A stretch of 64,000 nucleotides of DNA. It comes from Nostoc sp. WHI (lineage in GTDB: Bacteria > Cyanobacteriota > Cyanobacteriia > Cyanobacteriales > Nostocaceae). The stretch is from the NCBI RefSeq assembly GCF_015714725.1, contig NZ_WBKM01000366.1, positions 1 to 64,000 of the forward strand, read 5' to 3'. Of the stretch, positions 26,846 through 35,396 are shown in pieces (position 1 is the stretch's first letter; the number at the start of each line of letters is the position of its first letter). The notes under the pieces are model-generated. The model was not told where the DNA came from. It saw only the letters and a list, made by a program, of their open reading frames with translations, and did not search any database. Position numbers and translations under genes: made by a program.

Positions 26846-28045
26846 ATGACCTCAGTTGATTCTAGCAAGCACAAAAAAGCTAAAGCCCTTAAACCTACCA
26901 GCCGTCGCCCTGCTAAAGAACTGTGTAGCGAGTGCGGACTATGCGATACATACTATATTCACTATGTCAAGGAAGCCTGCGCTTTTATTAATCAGCAAAT
27001 AGGCGAACTTGAAGAAGAAACCCACAGGCGATCGCGTCATCTCGATAACCCCGATGAACTCTACTTTGGTGTTCATCAAGACATGATAGCGGCGCGAAAA
27101 CAACAGCCCATCGAAGGTGCACAATGGACGGGGATTGTTAGCAGCATTGCCATTGAAATGCTCAATCGCGGCATAGTTGAAGGTGTCGTCTGCGTGCAAA
27201 ACACCAAAGAAGACCGCTTTCAACCCATGCCCATCATTGCGCGTACTCCAGAAGAAATACTAGCAGCGCGGGTAAATAAACCAACACTTTCCCCGAACCT
27301 TTCCGTATTGGAACAGGTAGAAAAATCAGGAATGAAGCGGCTGTTGGTAATTGGTGTTGGTTGCCAAATTCAGGCATTACGAGCTGTAGAAAAACAACTT
27401 GGTTTAGAAAAGTTGTATGTTTTGGGTACGCCCTGTGTAGATAACGTTAACCGCGCCGGACTGCAAAAATTCTTAGAAACTACTAGCCGATCGCCTGATA
27501 CAGTTGTGCATTACGAATTCATGCAAGACTTCCGGGTTCACTTCAAACATGAAGATGGCTCATCGGAAACTGTGCCTTTCTTTGGCTTAAAAACTAACCA
27601 ACTTAAAGATGTTTTTGCCCCATCTTGTATGAGTTGCTTTGATTATGTCAACTCCTTAGCCGATTTAGTTGTTGGCTACATGGGTGCACCCTTCGGTTGG
27701 CAGTGGATTGTAGTTAGAAATGACACAGGTAGGGAAATGCTGGATTTGGTAAAAGACCAGTTAGATACACAGCCAGTGATGTCTAAGGGGAACCGGAAGG
27801 AAGCTGTACAGCAAAGTATTCCCGCTTACGATAAAGGGGTGACTCTGCCGATGTGGGCAGCAAAACTGATGGGTGTGGTGATTGAGAAAATCGGGCCTAA
27901 GGGTTTAGAGTATGCGCGGTTTTCGATTGATTCTCACTTTACTCGGAATTATTTGTATGTGAAGCGGAATTATTCGGAGAAGTTAGAGGCGCATGTGCCG
28001 GAGTTTGCCAAGCGTATTGTTGGGCAGTATAAGTTACCGGAGTGA
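26846..28045 (+). CDS. bciB: 3,8-divinyl (proto)chlorophyllide a 8-vinyl reductase, BciB type
   Basis: This 399-residue protein belongs to the coenzyme F420 hydrogenase beta-subunit (FrhB) family. The cysteine cluster ELCSECGLCDTYY with a following KEAC, and the later CMSCFDYVNSLADL block, fit iron-sulfur and flavin binding. In cyanobacteria the long FrhB homologue (Synechocystis Slr1923) reduces the 8-vinyl group during chlorophyll a synthesis, using ferredoxin. The length and the central GVGCQIQALRA block fit that group; the related plant hydroxymethyl-chlorophyll reductase is the main alternative. It appears monocistronic. Confidence 0.85.
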   Translation: MTSVDSSKHKKAKALKPTSRRPAKELCSECGLCDTYYIHYVKEACAFINQQIGELEEETHRRSRHLDNPDELYFGVHQDMIAARKQQPIEGAQWTGIVSSIAIEMLNRGIVEGVVCVQNTKEDRFQPMPIIARTPEEILAARVNKPTLSPNLSVLEQVEKSGMKRLLVIGVGCQIQALRAVEKQLGLEKLYVLGTPCVDNVNRAGLQKFLETTSRSPDTVVHYEFMQDFRVHFKHEDGSSETVPFFGLKTNQLKDVFAPSCMSCFDYVNSLADLVVGYMGAPFGWQWIVVRNDTGREMLDLVKDQLDTQPVMSKGNRKEAVQQSIPAYDKGVTLPMWAAKLMGVVIEKIGPKGLEYARFSIDSHFTRNYLYVKRNYSEKLEAHVPEFAKRIVGQYKLPE

Positions 28046-28047
28046 TG

Positions 28048-28075
28048 TCACGCAGAGGCGCAGAGGCGCAGAGAG
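28048..28075. repeat. 28-bp interspersed repeat, left copy flanking GxxExxY gene
   Basis: TCACGCAGAGGCGCAGAGGC plus GCAGAGAG. The exact reverse complement lies at 28472-28499, so the gene at 28078-28455 is bracketed by perfect inverted copies. Confidence 0.85.
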
Positions 28076-28077
28076 TT

Positions 28078-28455
28078 TTAGAGGTTATTGACTACGCGGG
28101 AGATGCCGTCTTTGATTAATGAGACGTTGAAGTTGATTAGTAATCCAACTCGTTTATCAGTGAGGCGGAGGTAGGTTAATAGCTGCTTTTTGTGTACTGG
28201 ATGAACAGATTCCACTGATTTGAGTTCAACAATTACTTTATCTTCGACTATTAAATCAGCACGAAAACCTTCCTCCAAAAGTACACCCTCATAGACTATC
28301 GAAACCAACACCTGTCTTCTAACCCGTAACTTCCGCCTCCGTAACTCAAAATCCATCACCGTCTCATAAACTGATTCCAGCAAACCAGGCCCCAAAGTCG
28401 TGTGAACCTTGTAAGCAGCATCCACAATTGCACCCGAAACTTCATTCTCAATCAT
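28078..28455 (-). CDS. GxxExxY family protein
   Basis: 125 residues. The signature GLLESVYE (GxxExxY) near residue 24 and the later block VEDKVIVELKSVESVHPVHKKQLLTYLRL define this family of small proteins, whose fold resembles PD-(D/E)xK nucleases (the E-x-K of VELKS is in place). Their function is not established. It lies between perfect inverted 28-bp repeats, one starting 2 bp beyond its stop codon, which suggests that the gene moved together with them. Confidence 0.85.
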   Translation of the reverse strand: MIENEVSGAIVDAAYKVHTTLGPGLLESVYETVMDFELRRRKLRVRRQVLVSIVYEGVLLEEGFRADLIVEDKVIVELKSVESVHPVHKKQLLTYLRLTDKRVGLLINFNVSLIKDGISRVVNNL

Positions 28456-28471
28456 AACTCTCCATACCTCA

Positions 28472-28499
28472 CTCTCTGCGCCTCTGCGCCTCTGCGTGA
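28472..28499. repeat. 28-bp interspersed repeat, right inverted copy
   Basis: Exact inverted copy of 28048-28075, located just upstream of the GxxExxY start codon. Confidence 0.85.
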
Positions 28500-28524
28500 G
28501 ACAATCCTAACTCATGTTCTTTAT

Positions 28525-29760
28525 TTAACCATCAATCCCTCCCACTGCATCGATCGCAGCCTCCAGTGCGATCGCCACATGAGTCCAATGAGTCCCCCCC
28601 TGGCAATAAACCACATAAGGCGATCGCAAAGGCCCATCTGCCGACAACTCCAAAGTACTCCCCTCAATAAATGTCCCCCCAGCCATGACTACCAAGCTTT
28701 CATACCCCGGCATTTCATCTGGAACAGGGTTCAAGTAGGAACCTATAGGAGAATGCTGTTGTATAGCTTTACAGAAGGCAATTAGCTTTTCGGCAGAACC
28801 GAGTTTAATTGCCTGAATCACATCCCCACGAGGCGCTAAAGGTGCAGGATTCACTGGATAACCGAGTTTGTCAAATACATAACCAGTTAAGTATGTCCCT
28901 TTCATCGCCTCCCCTACCATCTGCGGCGCTAGAAATAATCCTTGGAACAAAAGACGATTTTGGTCAAAAGTGGCACCGCCATAACTACCAATACCGGGAG
29001 CAGTCAGGCGACAAGCGGCTGCTTCCACCAAATCGGCGCGGCCGGCAACATAACCGCCAGCGCTGACAATGGTGCCACCAGGATTTTTAATTAATGACCC
29101 TGCTATTAAATCAGCACCTACGGCTGTGGGTTCCCTGGTTTCAATAAATTCGCCATAGCAGTTATCCACGAAGCAAACTGTATTAGGGTTTTGCTGTTTA
29201 ACCAAATGGATAATTTTTTCAATATCGGCAATTGATAAACTCGGACGCCAAGAATAGCCACAAGAACGCTGAATTAACACTAAACGAGTCTTGTCAACTA
29301 CTGCATGGCTTAAATCTTCCCAATGCACCTTTCCTTCGGGGGTTAGCTCCAATTGGCGGTAATTTATGCCAAACTCGATAAGGGAGCCTTGACCTTCACC
29401 CCGTAAACCAATGACTTCTTCAAGCGTATCGTAGGGAGAACCGACCACTGATAACATTTCATCTCCAGGACGGAGTACACCAAACAAAGCACAAGCGATC
29501 GCATGAGTTCCCGAAACAAACTGCACTCGCACCGCCGCAGCCTCGGCATTCATAACTTCGGCAAAAACTTTATCTAATGTTTCTCTTCCTAAATCATCAT
29601 GACCATAGCCACTTACACCAGCAAAGTGGTGTGCGCCCACACGGTGATTACGAAAGGCATCCAGCACTCGTTTTAGATTATGCTTAACCTGAGCATCAAT
29701 TACAGAAAAAATTTCTAACAGTGCCTGTTCTGCTTGCCGCAGCTGTTCTAAGCTGTTCAT
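28525..29760 (-). CDS. PLP-dependent lyase, methionine gamma-lyase/aluminium-resistance family
   Basis: About 411 residues, fold type I PLP enzyme. The block FAGVSGYGHDDLGRETLD, the FVSGTHAIACALFG cofactor region, FVDNCYGEF and the lysine in AGSLIKNPGG (the expected Schiff-base lysine) define this family, annotated variously as methionine gamma-lyase or aluminium resistance protein. The true reaction is not known from sequence. The ATG at 29760 has GAGGA a few bases upstream; a GTG start at 29775 is possible. The divergent desC gene begins 88 bp away, so both share a promoter region. Confidence 0.82.
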   Translation of the reverse strand: MNSLEQLRQAEQALLEIFSVIDAQVKHNLKRVLDAFRNHRVGAHHFAGVSGYGHDDLGRETLDKVFAEVMNAEAAAVRVQFVSGTHAIACALFGVLRPGDEMLSVVGSPYDTLEEVIGLRGEGQGSLIEFGINYRQLELTPEGKVHWEDLSHAVVDKTRLVLIQRSCGYSWRPSLSIADIEKIIHLVKQQNPNTVCFVDNCYGEFIETREPTAVGADLIAGSLIKNPGGTIVSAGGYVAGRADLVEAAACRLTAPGIGSYGGATFDQNRLLFQGLFLAPQMVGEAMKGTYLTGYVFDKLGYPVNPAPLAPRGDVIQAIKLGSAEKLIAFCKAIQQHSPIGSYLNPVPDEMPGYESLVVMAGGTFIEGSTLELSADGPLRSPYVVYCQGGTHWTHVAIALEAAIDAVGGIDG

Positions 29761-29848
29761 CAGTTCCTCGTTCACAAAAAATTATAGATATGCGGATTTT
29801 TTAGATCGCGCAAACTTAGGCTGGAAAATTCTTTCTTCAGGTTACTTC

Positions 29849-30670
29849 ATGACAATTGCTACTTCAACTAAACCTCAAATTAACTGGGTCAATACCCTGT
29901 TTTTCATTGGACTGCATATCGGCGCTTTATTTGCCTTTGTTCCTGGTAATTTTAGCTGGACGGCAGTTGGTGTGGGTTTCTTGCTGTACTGGGTAACTGG
30001 TGGTTTGGGCGTTACTCTGGGATTTCACCGCCTTGTCACCCACCGCAGTTTTCAAACTCCCAAATGGCTAGAGTATCTCTTGGTTTTCTTCGGGACACTC
30101 TCCTGTCAAGGAGGCCCAATTGAGTGGATAGGGACACATCGTATCCATCATTTAAACTCTGATACTGACTCTGATCCCCATGATTCTAATAAGGGCTTTT
30201 GGTGGAGCCACATGGGTTGGCTGACTCATTATTGTCCCGCTCACGCTGATGCTCCTCGTTTCACCAAAGACATTGCCGAAGACCCAGTTTATCAGTTTTT
30301 AGAAAAATATTTCATTTTGATCCAAGTTGCTCTAGGTGTATTACTTTTGCTTCTGGGTGGCTGGTCATTCGTTGTTTGGGGAATTTTTGTTCGCATTGTT
30401 TGGGTTTACCACTGCACTTGGTTGGTAAATAGCGCCACTCATAAATTTGGCTATCAGAGCTATGATTCTGGTGATAAATCGACTAATTGCTGGTGGGTAG
30501 CCGTCCTAGTTTTCGGTGAAGGCTGGCATAATAACCATCATGCCTTTCAATACTCAGCTCGTCATGGGCTGGAATGGTGGGAAATCGATTTAACCTGGAT
30601 GACAGTTCAATTGTTGCAAGCTGTAGGTCTAGCTACTAATGTGAAGTTAGCCCCAACAAAAATTAGTTAG
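29849..30670 (+). CDS. desC: Acyl-lipid delta-9 desaturase
   Basis: This 273-residue membrane enzyme introduces the first double bond into stearoyl chains of membrane lipids, using ferredoxin. The three histidine boxes are HRLVTH (60-65), HRIHH (97-101) and HNNHH (about 233). It is the first of three desaturase genes in a row on the + strand (desC, desA, desB), the set expected in cyanobacteria that make alpha-linolenic acid. Gaps of about 170-350 bp between them suggest separate promoters. Confidence 0.92.
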   Translation: MTIATSTKPQINWVNTLFFIGLHIGALFAFVPGNFSWTAVGVGFLLYWVTGGLGVTLGFHRLVTHRSFQTPKWLEYLLVFFGTLSCQGGPIEWIGTHRIHHLNSDTDSDPHDSNKGFWWSHMGWLTHYCPAHADAPRFTKDIAEDPVYQFLEKYFILIQVALGVLLLLLGGWSFVVWGIFVRIVWVYHCTWLVNSATHKFGYQSYDSGDKSTNCWWVAVLVFGEGWHNNHHAFQYSARHGLEWWEIDLTWMTVQLLQAVGLATNVKLAPTKIS

Positions 30671-31016
30671 GAGTTAGGAGTTTGGAGTTTGGAGTTATGG
30701 CGCTTCGCAGGTGCATGAAGTACATATCAAAACCTCACCCCCAACCCCTCTCCTTAGTAAGGAGAGGGGAGATAAAGCACAGCTTTATCGGGGTGAGGTT
30801 AAGCCGCACTTCACTCTTATTAGGAAACGCTATAGGCTGTCTACCTTTTTTAACTCAGAACTCATCACTTCTAACTCCTCACTTTTCAAAAGTCTACTTA
30901 CAGGTGCGTTTGTGTAGGTTAGATTGCTATAATCCGAAACGCTAATGTTAGGAAATTTTGCGGCGAGCCACTTTTTTGGTGAGTTGGTGGAGGAATTTGT
31001 TGTTTTTCAGGTGTTC
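30671..31016. repeat. desC-desA spacer with interspersed repeat
   Basis: Bases about 30737-30802 hold a hairpin-forming repeat (CCCCAACCCCTCTCC, AAGGAGAGGGG, ATCGGGGTGAGG) related to the one at 18345-18437. Otherwise it should hold the desA promoter. A longer in-frame extension of desA from 30945 is judged non-coding. Confidence 0.6.
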
Positions 31017-32069
31017 ATGACTACATCAATAATTAATAGCCAGAAACTAAGTGACGAGCCTGGTAATTCCGACCTGAGGCTTAAAGATATTGTCAAAACT
31101 CTGCCACGGGAATGTTTTCAGCAAAACCGTCGCAAAGCTTGGACACAAGTACTAATTAGTGTCTTGACAGTTGCCTTAGGCTACTACAGCCTGACGATCG
31201 CTCCTTGGTTTCTCTTGCCCCTAGCTTGGATTTTTACTGGCACTGCTTTAACAGGTTTTTTTGTAATTGGCCATGATTGTGGTCACAGATCATTTGCCAA
31301 ACGTCGTTGGGTAAATGATTTGGTGGGACACTTTTTTATGGCACCGTTAATTTATCCTTTTCATAGTTGGCGGATTAAGCATAATTATCACCATACTCAT
31401 ACCAACAAGCTGGATGAGGACAACGCTTGGCATCCAATTAGACAGGAAGTGTTTGAAAGTTGGGACAAAACCTTGCAGTTGGCTTTTGAGGGATTCATCC
31501 GTCAACGCCTCTGGTGGGTAGGTTCCATTGGACATTGGGCTGTGGTGCATTTTGATTGGCGGAACTTCAAAACTAAAGACCAATCAAGTATTAAGCTTTC
31601 TGTGGCTGTAGTAGTGGTATTTGCAGCGATCGCTTTTCCTCTCTTAATCGCCACTACTGGTATCTGGGGATTTGTCAAATTTTGGCTAATACCCTGGATG
31701 GTTTACCACTTTTGGATGAGTACTTTTACTATTGTTCACCATACTGCCGCAGATGTTCCTTTTAAGGCAGCGAACAAATGGAATGAAGCTCTAGCACAGC
31801 TATTTGGTACTATTCATTGCGATTATCCGCGTTGGGTAGAAATCCTGTGCCACGATATCAATGTTCACGTCCCTCATCATATTTCCACTGCTATTCCTTC
31901 TTATAATTTGCGGCTAGCTTACAGCAGCATCAAACAAAATTGGGAGCCTTATCTGCACAATGAATGTCAGTTTTCTTGGTCTTTAATGAAGCAGATTACA
32001 GACGAATGTCAACTGTACACAACTGATGTAGGCTATAAGACTTTCAACGAACATTACACAGAACGATAA
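31017..32069 (+). CDS. desA: Acyl-lipid delta-12 desaturase
   Basis: About 350 residues. Histidine boxes HDCGH (86-90), a second HNYHH and a late HVPHH, with hydrophobic membrane pairs between them, place it in the DesA group, which turns oleate into linoleate in membrane lipids. The ATG at 31017 begins the family-like sequence MTTSIINSQ; an upstream in-frame ATG at 30945 adds 24 unconserved residues. A hairpin follows the stop. Confidence 0.9.
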   Translation: MTTSIINSQKLSDEPGNSDLRLKDIVKTLPRECFQQNRRKAWTQVLISVLTVALGYYSLTIAPWFLLPLAWIFTGTALTGFFVIGHDCGHRSFAKRRWVNDLVGHFFMAPLIYPFHSWRIKHNYHHTHTNKLDEDNAWHPIRQEVFESWDKTLQLAFEGFIRQRLWWVGSIGHWAVVHFDWRNFKTKDQSSIKLSVAVVVVFAAIAFPLLIATTGIWGFVKFWLIPWMVYHFWMSTFTIVHHTAADVPFKAANKWNEALAQLFGTIHCDYPRWVEILCHDINVHVPHHISTAIPSYNLRLAYSSIKQNWEPYLHNECQFSWSLMKQITDECQLYTTDVGYKTFNEHYTER

Positions 32070-32104
32070 ACAGCGCCCAAATTAGCTTCGCTGTAAGCCA
32101 ATCC

Positions 32105-32131
32105 ACGCTCTCGAACTCAAGAGAGCGTTTA
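32105..32131 (+). terminator. Hairpin after desA
   Basis: ACGCTCTC and GAGAGCGT form an 8-bp stem with an 8-base loop followed by TTAT. Terminator-like but with a weak T-run. Confidence 0.55.
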
Positions 32132-32239
32132 TCATAACTGTGTTTAATAAATTCTGGCAATTTTTTAAATTGCTAAATAAATTGCCAGATATTATCCTCA
32201 GTGTCGTAGTTCCGATTTATATCCCATCAAAAGAATCCA

Positions 32240-33319
32240 GTGCAATCAAATATCATCACGTTCAACAATCCTCCTGGCTGTGAAACGTCTGAGGATGCAA
32301 CTAAATTGCCTTTCACACTTGGGGATTTAAAAGCTGCAATCCCTGCTGAATGCTTTCAGCCCAGTGTGACAAAATCACTTTTTTACTTCTTTCGTGACAT
32401 CCTGATTATCAGTCTGCTTTATGCAGCTGCTCATTACCTGGATTCTTGGCTTTTCTTTCCGATTTTCTGGCTAATGCAAGGAACGATGTTTTGGGCTTTG
32501 TTTGTAGTCGGACATGACTGCGGACACCAATCTTTTTCTAAGCATAAATGGCTCAATGATTTGATTGGACATCTTTCTCACACACCAATACTTGTTCCTT
32601 ATCATGGCTGGCGGATTAGTCACAGAACTCATCACAAGAATACTGGCAATATTGATAACGATGAAAGCTGGTATCCTGTGACTGAATCACAATACAAGGA
32701 AATGCCTTTAGCACAAAAGATAGGCCGATATTATGCTTTTCTATTGGCTTATCCTGTGTATTTATTTCAGCGTTCTCCTAATAAGGAAGGCTCCCACTTT
32801 TTGCCTAGCAGTTCGCTTTTCAAACCATCGGAAAAATGGGATGTGATCACTAGCACTGTGCTTTTGATTGGTATGGTAGGTTTACTGGGCTTCCTTACCT
32901 ATCAATGGGGTTGGATGTGGTTGCTGAAATATTACGCTGCGCCCTATATTGTGTTCATAATTTGGCTAGATTTGGTGACATTCTTGCACCATACTGAGCC
33001 AGATATTCCCTGGTATCGTGGAGAAGATTGGACTTTTCTAAAAGGCGCGATTTCTAGTATTGATCGTGATTATGGTTTAATCAATCATATTCATCACGAT
33101 ATCGGTACTCATGTTGCTCACCACATATTTCTTAATATTCCTCACTACAATTTGCTCAAGGCAACTGAGGCAATAAAACCTGTGATGGGTGAGCATTTCT
33201 ACAAATCTGAAGAACCAATTTGGAAGTCATTATGGCACTCATGTGTAAGTTGCCATTTTGTACCGGATACTGGCAGTAAGGTTTACTACACATCTAAGAA
33301 TAAGTTAGCTAAAGGTTAA
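32240..33319 (+). CDS. desB: Acyl-lipid omega-3 (delta-15) desaturase
   Basis: 359 residues. Histidine boxes HDCGH (92-96), HRTHH and HVAHH with the ISSIDRDYG block are typical of DesB, which adds the omega-3 double bond. The start is a GTG at 32240. In related cyanobacteria desB transcripts rise in the cold; no cold box can be proved here. It ends with a good terminator-like hairpin. Confidence 0.9.
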   Translation: MQSNIITFNNPPGCETSEDATKLPFTLGDLKAAIPAECFQPSVTKSLFYFFRDILIISLLYAAAHYLDSWLFFPIFWLMQGTMFWALFVVGHDCGHQSFSKHKWLNDLIGHLSHTPILVPYHGWRISHRTHHKNTGNIDNDESWYPVTESQYKEMPLAQKIGRYYAFLLAYPVYLFQRSPNKEGSHFLPSSSLFKPSEKWDVITSTVLLIGMVGLLGFLTYQWGWMWLLKYYAAPYIVFIIWLDLVTFLHHTEPDIPWYRGEDWTFLKGAISSIDRDYGLINHIHHDIGTHVAHHIFLNIPHYNLLKATEAIKPVMGEHFYKSEEPIWKSLWHSCVSCHFVPDTGSKVYYTSKNKLAKG

Positions 33320-33325
33320 GGTTCA

Positions 33326-33365
33326 GATTCCCGACTTCTTAAAAAGGTCGGGAATCTTGTATTTT
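33326..33365 (+). terminator. Rho-independent-type terminator after desB
   Basis: GATTCCCGAC and GTCGGGAATC form a 10-bp stem around TTCTTAAAAAG, followed by TTGTATTTT. It lies six bases after the stop codon. Confidence 0.75.
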
Positions 33366-33561
33366 GAGTTGTCAATGATTTATTTTTTACTCTTAAGTGT
33401 TGATCGCGCGCTAATTAAGATAAAGTTTTGTAAAAATTGGATTTAAAGATTACCCACATTCCTTGGCAGACTTTTGAGGTGCGATCGCATATAATCAGCA
33501 CAGACTATACTAAAGACAATTTACTCAAAACCCTTTTTAACTTTAAAATCCAGAGGTATTT

Positions 33562-34257
33562 ATGATTATAACTAACTTTAGCAAACAAAGAAATGAATTA
33601 AATGAATCTAAAATACTCAAAGCTAAACCACATTGGCAAGGGCAAAATTCGAGCGATCCTGCCGCTAAAGGTAAAGATACCAAGATGCGAGATACTACAA
33701 CTGATAGTTCTATTTTCACTCGCTTGAATCGGGGTCGAGTTGCTATTTTTATTGATGGCTTAAGCTTATTTCATACAGCTTTACAACTTGGCATAGAAAT
33801 TGACTACGTTAAATTGCTTTGTCATTTAACCAACGGTTCGAGACTGTTGCGTGCTTTTTTCTATACTGGAGTTGATATCAGCAATGAAAAGCAACAGGGT
33901 TTTCTATTGTGGATGCGTCGTAATGGCTATCGTGTCGTAGCAAAAGATTTCATTCTGCCAGCAGATAATTTCAAGAAATCAAATCTGAACGTAGAAATTT
34001 CTGTAGACATGATAACTTTAGCTCCTTACTATGATACTGCGGTCTTAGTCAGTGGGGATGGAGATTTAGCCTATGCTGTGAACGCTGTCAGCAGAATGGG
34101 AGTTCGAGTAGAAGTAGTCAGTCTACAAACGACAACTAGCGAAAGTTTGATTGATGTTGCCGACTGCTTTATCGATCTCGATAGTATTAAAACCCACATT
34201 CAAAAAGATTCTAATCTTGGTTATAATTACCGCACGTCATCAAATTCAAACCTATAA
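33562..34257 (+). CDS. NYN-domain (LabA/PIN-like) protein
   Basis: 231 residues. After a polar N-terminal tail of about 55 residues comes an NYN domain: RVAIFIDGLSLFHTALQLG (first Asp), a central SVDMITLA and LVSGDGDLAYAVNAVSRMG. These acidic residues match the PIN/NYN ribonuclease site, and the LabA-like group. Synechococcus LabA affects clock output, but this domain is common and the role here is unknown. AGAGG lies shortly before the ATG. Confidence 0.82.
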   Translation: MIITNFSKQRNELNESKILKAKPHWQGQNSSDPAAKGKDTKMRDTTTDSSIFTRLNRGRVAIFIDGLSLFHTALQLGIEIDYVKLLCHLTNGSRLLRAFFYTGVDISNEKQQGFLLWMRRNGYRVVAKDFILPADNFKKSNLNVEISVDMITLAPYYDTAVLVSGDGDLAYAVNAVSRMGVRVEVVSLQTTTSESLIDVADCFIDLDSIKTHIQKDSNLGYNYRTSSNSNL

Positions 34258-34584
34258 AAGTAAGTATGTCTTATTAAAAAACAAAGACGTTCAGAGTTTT
34301 GGTTAAATCTCCAACAGAGTTGAGAACTATACAAATCATATTTGATTTCTGAAAAAATATCGGTAGTCTTGTAATGGACTGTCATGGCTAAAATGATTGC
34401 AAAAAAATTGTAGGTTGGGTGGAGGCTTTGCGTAACCCAACATCCTGATATATGTTGGGTTGCGCTTTGCTCCACCCAACCTACGTCTAACGCACTATTT
34501 TGCGTAGACAGACTACGTGCATTTCAAAAATCAAATACTAGTCCTATATACAAATTAAGTTAGACTGCGCGGAATTTTGCTAGT
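34258..34584. other. Convergent intergenic region with a MITE-like element
   Basis: Contains the 75-bp element at 34410-34484 and nothing else recognisable. Confidence 0.6.
34410..34484. mobile_element. MITE-like element with 15-bp inverted ends
   Basis: GTAGGTTGGGTGGAG and CTCCACCCAACCTAC are perfect 15-bp terminal inverted repeats. Inside are further GGGTT/AACCC blocks, so the RNA would fold into a long hairpin. This resembles a repeat that is widespread in cyanobacterial intergenic DNA. Confidence 0.75.
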
Positions 34585-35343
34585 TTAATCTTCAGCTATC
34601 AACTTTGTTTCTTCGGGGAGTAAGGTAGTTTCATCTTCATCTGGTTCGCCATCTACGAATTTGGCTGTAGTTATATGCGGTTTAATAATTAGACTGACAC
34701 CAATTGTCCAAGCTAATGCAACCATCCAACCTGCGAGAATGTCACTGGGAAAGTGAACCCCCAGATAAAGACGACACCACCCAATAGCGATTACATATAA
34801 GCTGCCGAACATGAAAACAAACCAACGCCACGGGTTAGCCCAACTTAAGATTAGCAAAATTGCTACCAGAGTCATACTCGTCATGGCATGAGCGCTGGGA
34901 AATGCAAAACTCAACTCAGGTGCAATGGACTGCCACAATTGCGGACGGACACGATGCATTAATGCTTTTGCTGTGCGGTTGATGATGACACTTCCCACTG
35001 AGGTGGTGACTAAAAACGCTAGCGATCGCCAGCGTTTTTGAAGTAATAATATTAATGCGATCGCACCCAAAATCGGTATCGCTGTCAAAGGCAACCCAAC
35101 TTTAGCTAGCGTCACTGCTAAAACATCTAATTGTGGGTTGGCTGTAGAGTGAACAGCTAACAGAATAGGCACATCCCACGAAAAGCCAGCTTCATTTTGC
35201 CATATCTTCAGTGTCAGGATTTCAAAGACCTGCAAAGGTAAATATACTCCTATTAAGAGGAGTAAGAGCGATCGCCAACGGGTAATCAACAAGTTTTTGA
35301 GAAAATTAAGAGGCGACTGACTCTCTTTATTGGCTTTTTCCAT
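34585..35343 (-). CDS. PAP2-family membrane phosphatase
   Basis: 252 residues, about six membrane segments. The three phosphatase motifs are KALMHRVRP (KxxxxxxRP), FPSAHAM (PSxH) and CRLYLGVHFPSDILAG (RxxxxxHxxxD). Family members remove phosphate from phosphatidate or undecaprenyl diphosphate on the outer face of the membrane. The substrate cannot be decided. A charged, acidic C-terminal tail is cytoplasmic. It lies downstream of the zinc-ribbon protein gene on the same strand with a 53-bp gap. Confidence 0.88.
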   Translation of the reverse strand: MEKANKESQSPLNFLKNLLITRWRSLLLLLIGVYLPLQVFEILTLKIWQNEAGFSWDVPILLAVHSTANPQLDVLAVTLAKVGLPLTAIPILGAIALILLLQKRWRSLAFLVTTSVGSVIINRTAKALMHRVRPQLWQSIAPELSFAFPSAHAMTSMTLVAILLILSWANPWRWFVFMFGSLYVIAIGWCRLYLGVHFPSDILAGWMVALAWTIGVSLIIKPHITTAKFVDGEPDEDETTLLPEETKLIAED

Positions 35344-35396
35344 TCTTCCATTCTTTCCATATTTAAGTTAAAAAGACTAATAAACCACTTCACCGA

